Source of the DNA: Pelobates cultripes
Taxonomy: Eukaryota > Chordata > Amphibia > Anura > Pelobatidae
Direction of reading: 5' to 3'
NCBI GenBank assembly: GCA_933207985.1
Contig: OW240917.1
Coordinates: 246,332,976-246,396,975, forward strand
Length of the DNA: 64,000 nucleotides
Part shown: positions 63,272 through 64,000 of the stretch, one piece after another
Numbering within the stretch: position 1 is the first letter of the stretch
How the letters are laid out: each line of letters opens with the position of its first letter
Notes under the pieces: generated by a model
What the model was told of the DNA's origin: nothing
What the model saw: only the letters and a program-made list of their open reading frames with translations
Databases searched by the model: none
Position numbers and translations under genes: made by a program

Positions 63272-64000
63272 TATCTCACAAAAGTGAGTACACCCCTCAC
63301 ATTTTTGTAAATATTTTTTTTCATGTGACCACACTGAAGAAATGACACTCTGCTACAATGTAAAGTAGTAAGTGTACAGCCTGTATAACTGGGTAAATTT
63401 GCTGTCCCCTCAAAATAACTCAACACACAGCCATTATAGTCTATACTGTTGGCAACAAAAGTGAGTACATCCCTAAGTGGAAATGTCCAAATTGGGCCCA
63501 ACTAGCCATTTTCCCCCCCCGGGTGTCATGTGACTCATTAGTGTTACAAGGTCTCAGGTGTGAATGGGAAACAGGTGTGTTAAATTTGGTGTTATCGCTC
63601 TCAAACTCTCTCATACTGGTCACTGGAAGTTCAACATGGCACCTCATGGCAAAGAACTGAGGATCTGAAAAAAAGAATGGTTGCTCTACATAAATATTGC
63701 CTAGGCTATAAGAAGATTGCCAAGACCCTGAAACTGAGCTGCAGCATGGTTGGCAAGACCATACAGCAGTTTCACAGGACATGTTGCACTCAAAACAGGC
63801 CTCGCCATGGTCGACCAAAGAAGTTCAGTGCACATGTTAAGCGTCCTATGCAGAGGTTGTCTGCCAGCATTGCTGCAGAGGTAGAAGGGGTGGGGGGTCG
63901 GCCTGTCAGTGCTCAGACCATACACTGCATCAAATTGGTCTGCATGGCTGTCGTCCCAGAAGGAAGTCTCTTCTAAAGATGATGCACAAGAAAGCAAGCA
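63269..64000 (+). mobile_element. Tc1-type DNA transposon, 5' part (runs off window)
   Basis: The end starts CAGTATCTCACAAAAGTGAG. The motif aaaagtgagtacacccct near 63279 recurs as aaaagtgagtacatccct at about 63457, the inner direct repeat of an IR/DR-type terminal repeat. A decayed transposase follows. The 3' end is outside the window. Confidence 0.9.
63636..64000 (+). pseudogene. Tc1 transposase N-terminal part, frameshifted
   Basis: It starts ATGGCACCTCATGGC. Across frames I read pieces of the paired-type helix-turn-helix region: MVALHKYCLGYKKIAKTLKL, SCSMVGKTIQQFHRT and NRPRHGRPKKFSAHVKRPMQ, then LSASIAAEVEGVGGRPVSAQ. An early stop (about 63666) and further frame changes make it inactive. 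The DDE catalytic half is beyond the window. Confidence 0.85.

Overview
This window is vertebrate nuclear DNA, most likely from a frog or other amphibian. That is an inference from the mix of repeats (CR1, L1-like and other LINEs, Ty3/Gypsy LTRs, Tc1, hAT and TTAA-flanked palindromic MITEs) and from large AT-rich introns. There is no bacterial-type gene organisation. One host gene is present: the 3' part of SULF2, the extracellular heparan sulfate 6-O-endosulfatase, on the + strand. I map 18 coding exons from 823 to the stop codon at 51337-51339. All junctions are GT..AG, every phase joins, and there is no internal stop. Together they encode about 740 residues. The first ~130 codons, with the signal peptide and the cysteine that becomes formylglycine, lie upstream of the window. 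The paralogue is SULF2 rather than SULF1, because exon 17 encodes the basic insert (RKW..KRPSSKS) before the C-terminal GQLWEGWEG.

Region by region. 1-665: 3' end of a LINE with a 66-68 bp tandem repeat. 823-974: first exon seen. 1160-7734: a nearly intact Ty3/Gypsy LTR retrotransposon in the first intron, with 5 bp target duplications and LTRs that differ at four sites. Its domain order is Gag-protease-integrase-RT-RNase H, with integrase before RT, which marks the Gmr1-like lineage. Its Gag has a SCAN-like capsid domain. 7.8-12.9 kb: MITEs and a 1.4 kb hAT-type element that carries a ~0.9 kb minisatellite. 13.2-30.5 kb: five exons among introns holding an L1-like fragment, hAT and TTAA MITEs and a reverse-strand Gypsy-type LTR. 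30.9-34.3 kb: a reverse-strand CR1 LINE (esterase ORF1, endonuclease, RT C-terminus) interrupted by minisatellites. 34.6-51.3 kb: the remaining exons, crowded at 42.7-48.9 kb, with another solo-type LTR at 37.8-38.9 kb. 51.3-52.1 kb: 3' UTR. 52-64 kb: intergenic repeats, including a dead LINE RT, a ~1.7 kb tandem segmental duplication, minisatellites, a hAT MITE with a perfect 8 bp target duplication, and the 5' half of a decayed Tc1 transposon at the right edge.

The unusual content is in the mobile elements: the Gmr1-type pol order and SCAN-like Gag, a group of non-autonomous elements that each carry a different CA-rich minisatellite, an exact 66 bp sequence found in two different SULF2 introns, and a 73 bp-arm near-perfect palindrome. 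Exon boundaries were set by hand from splice sites and recalled family conservation; no alignment was run.
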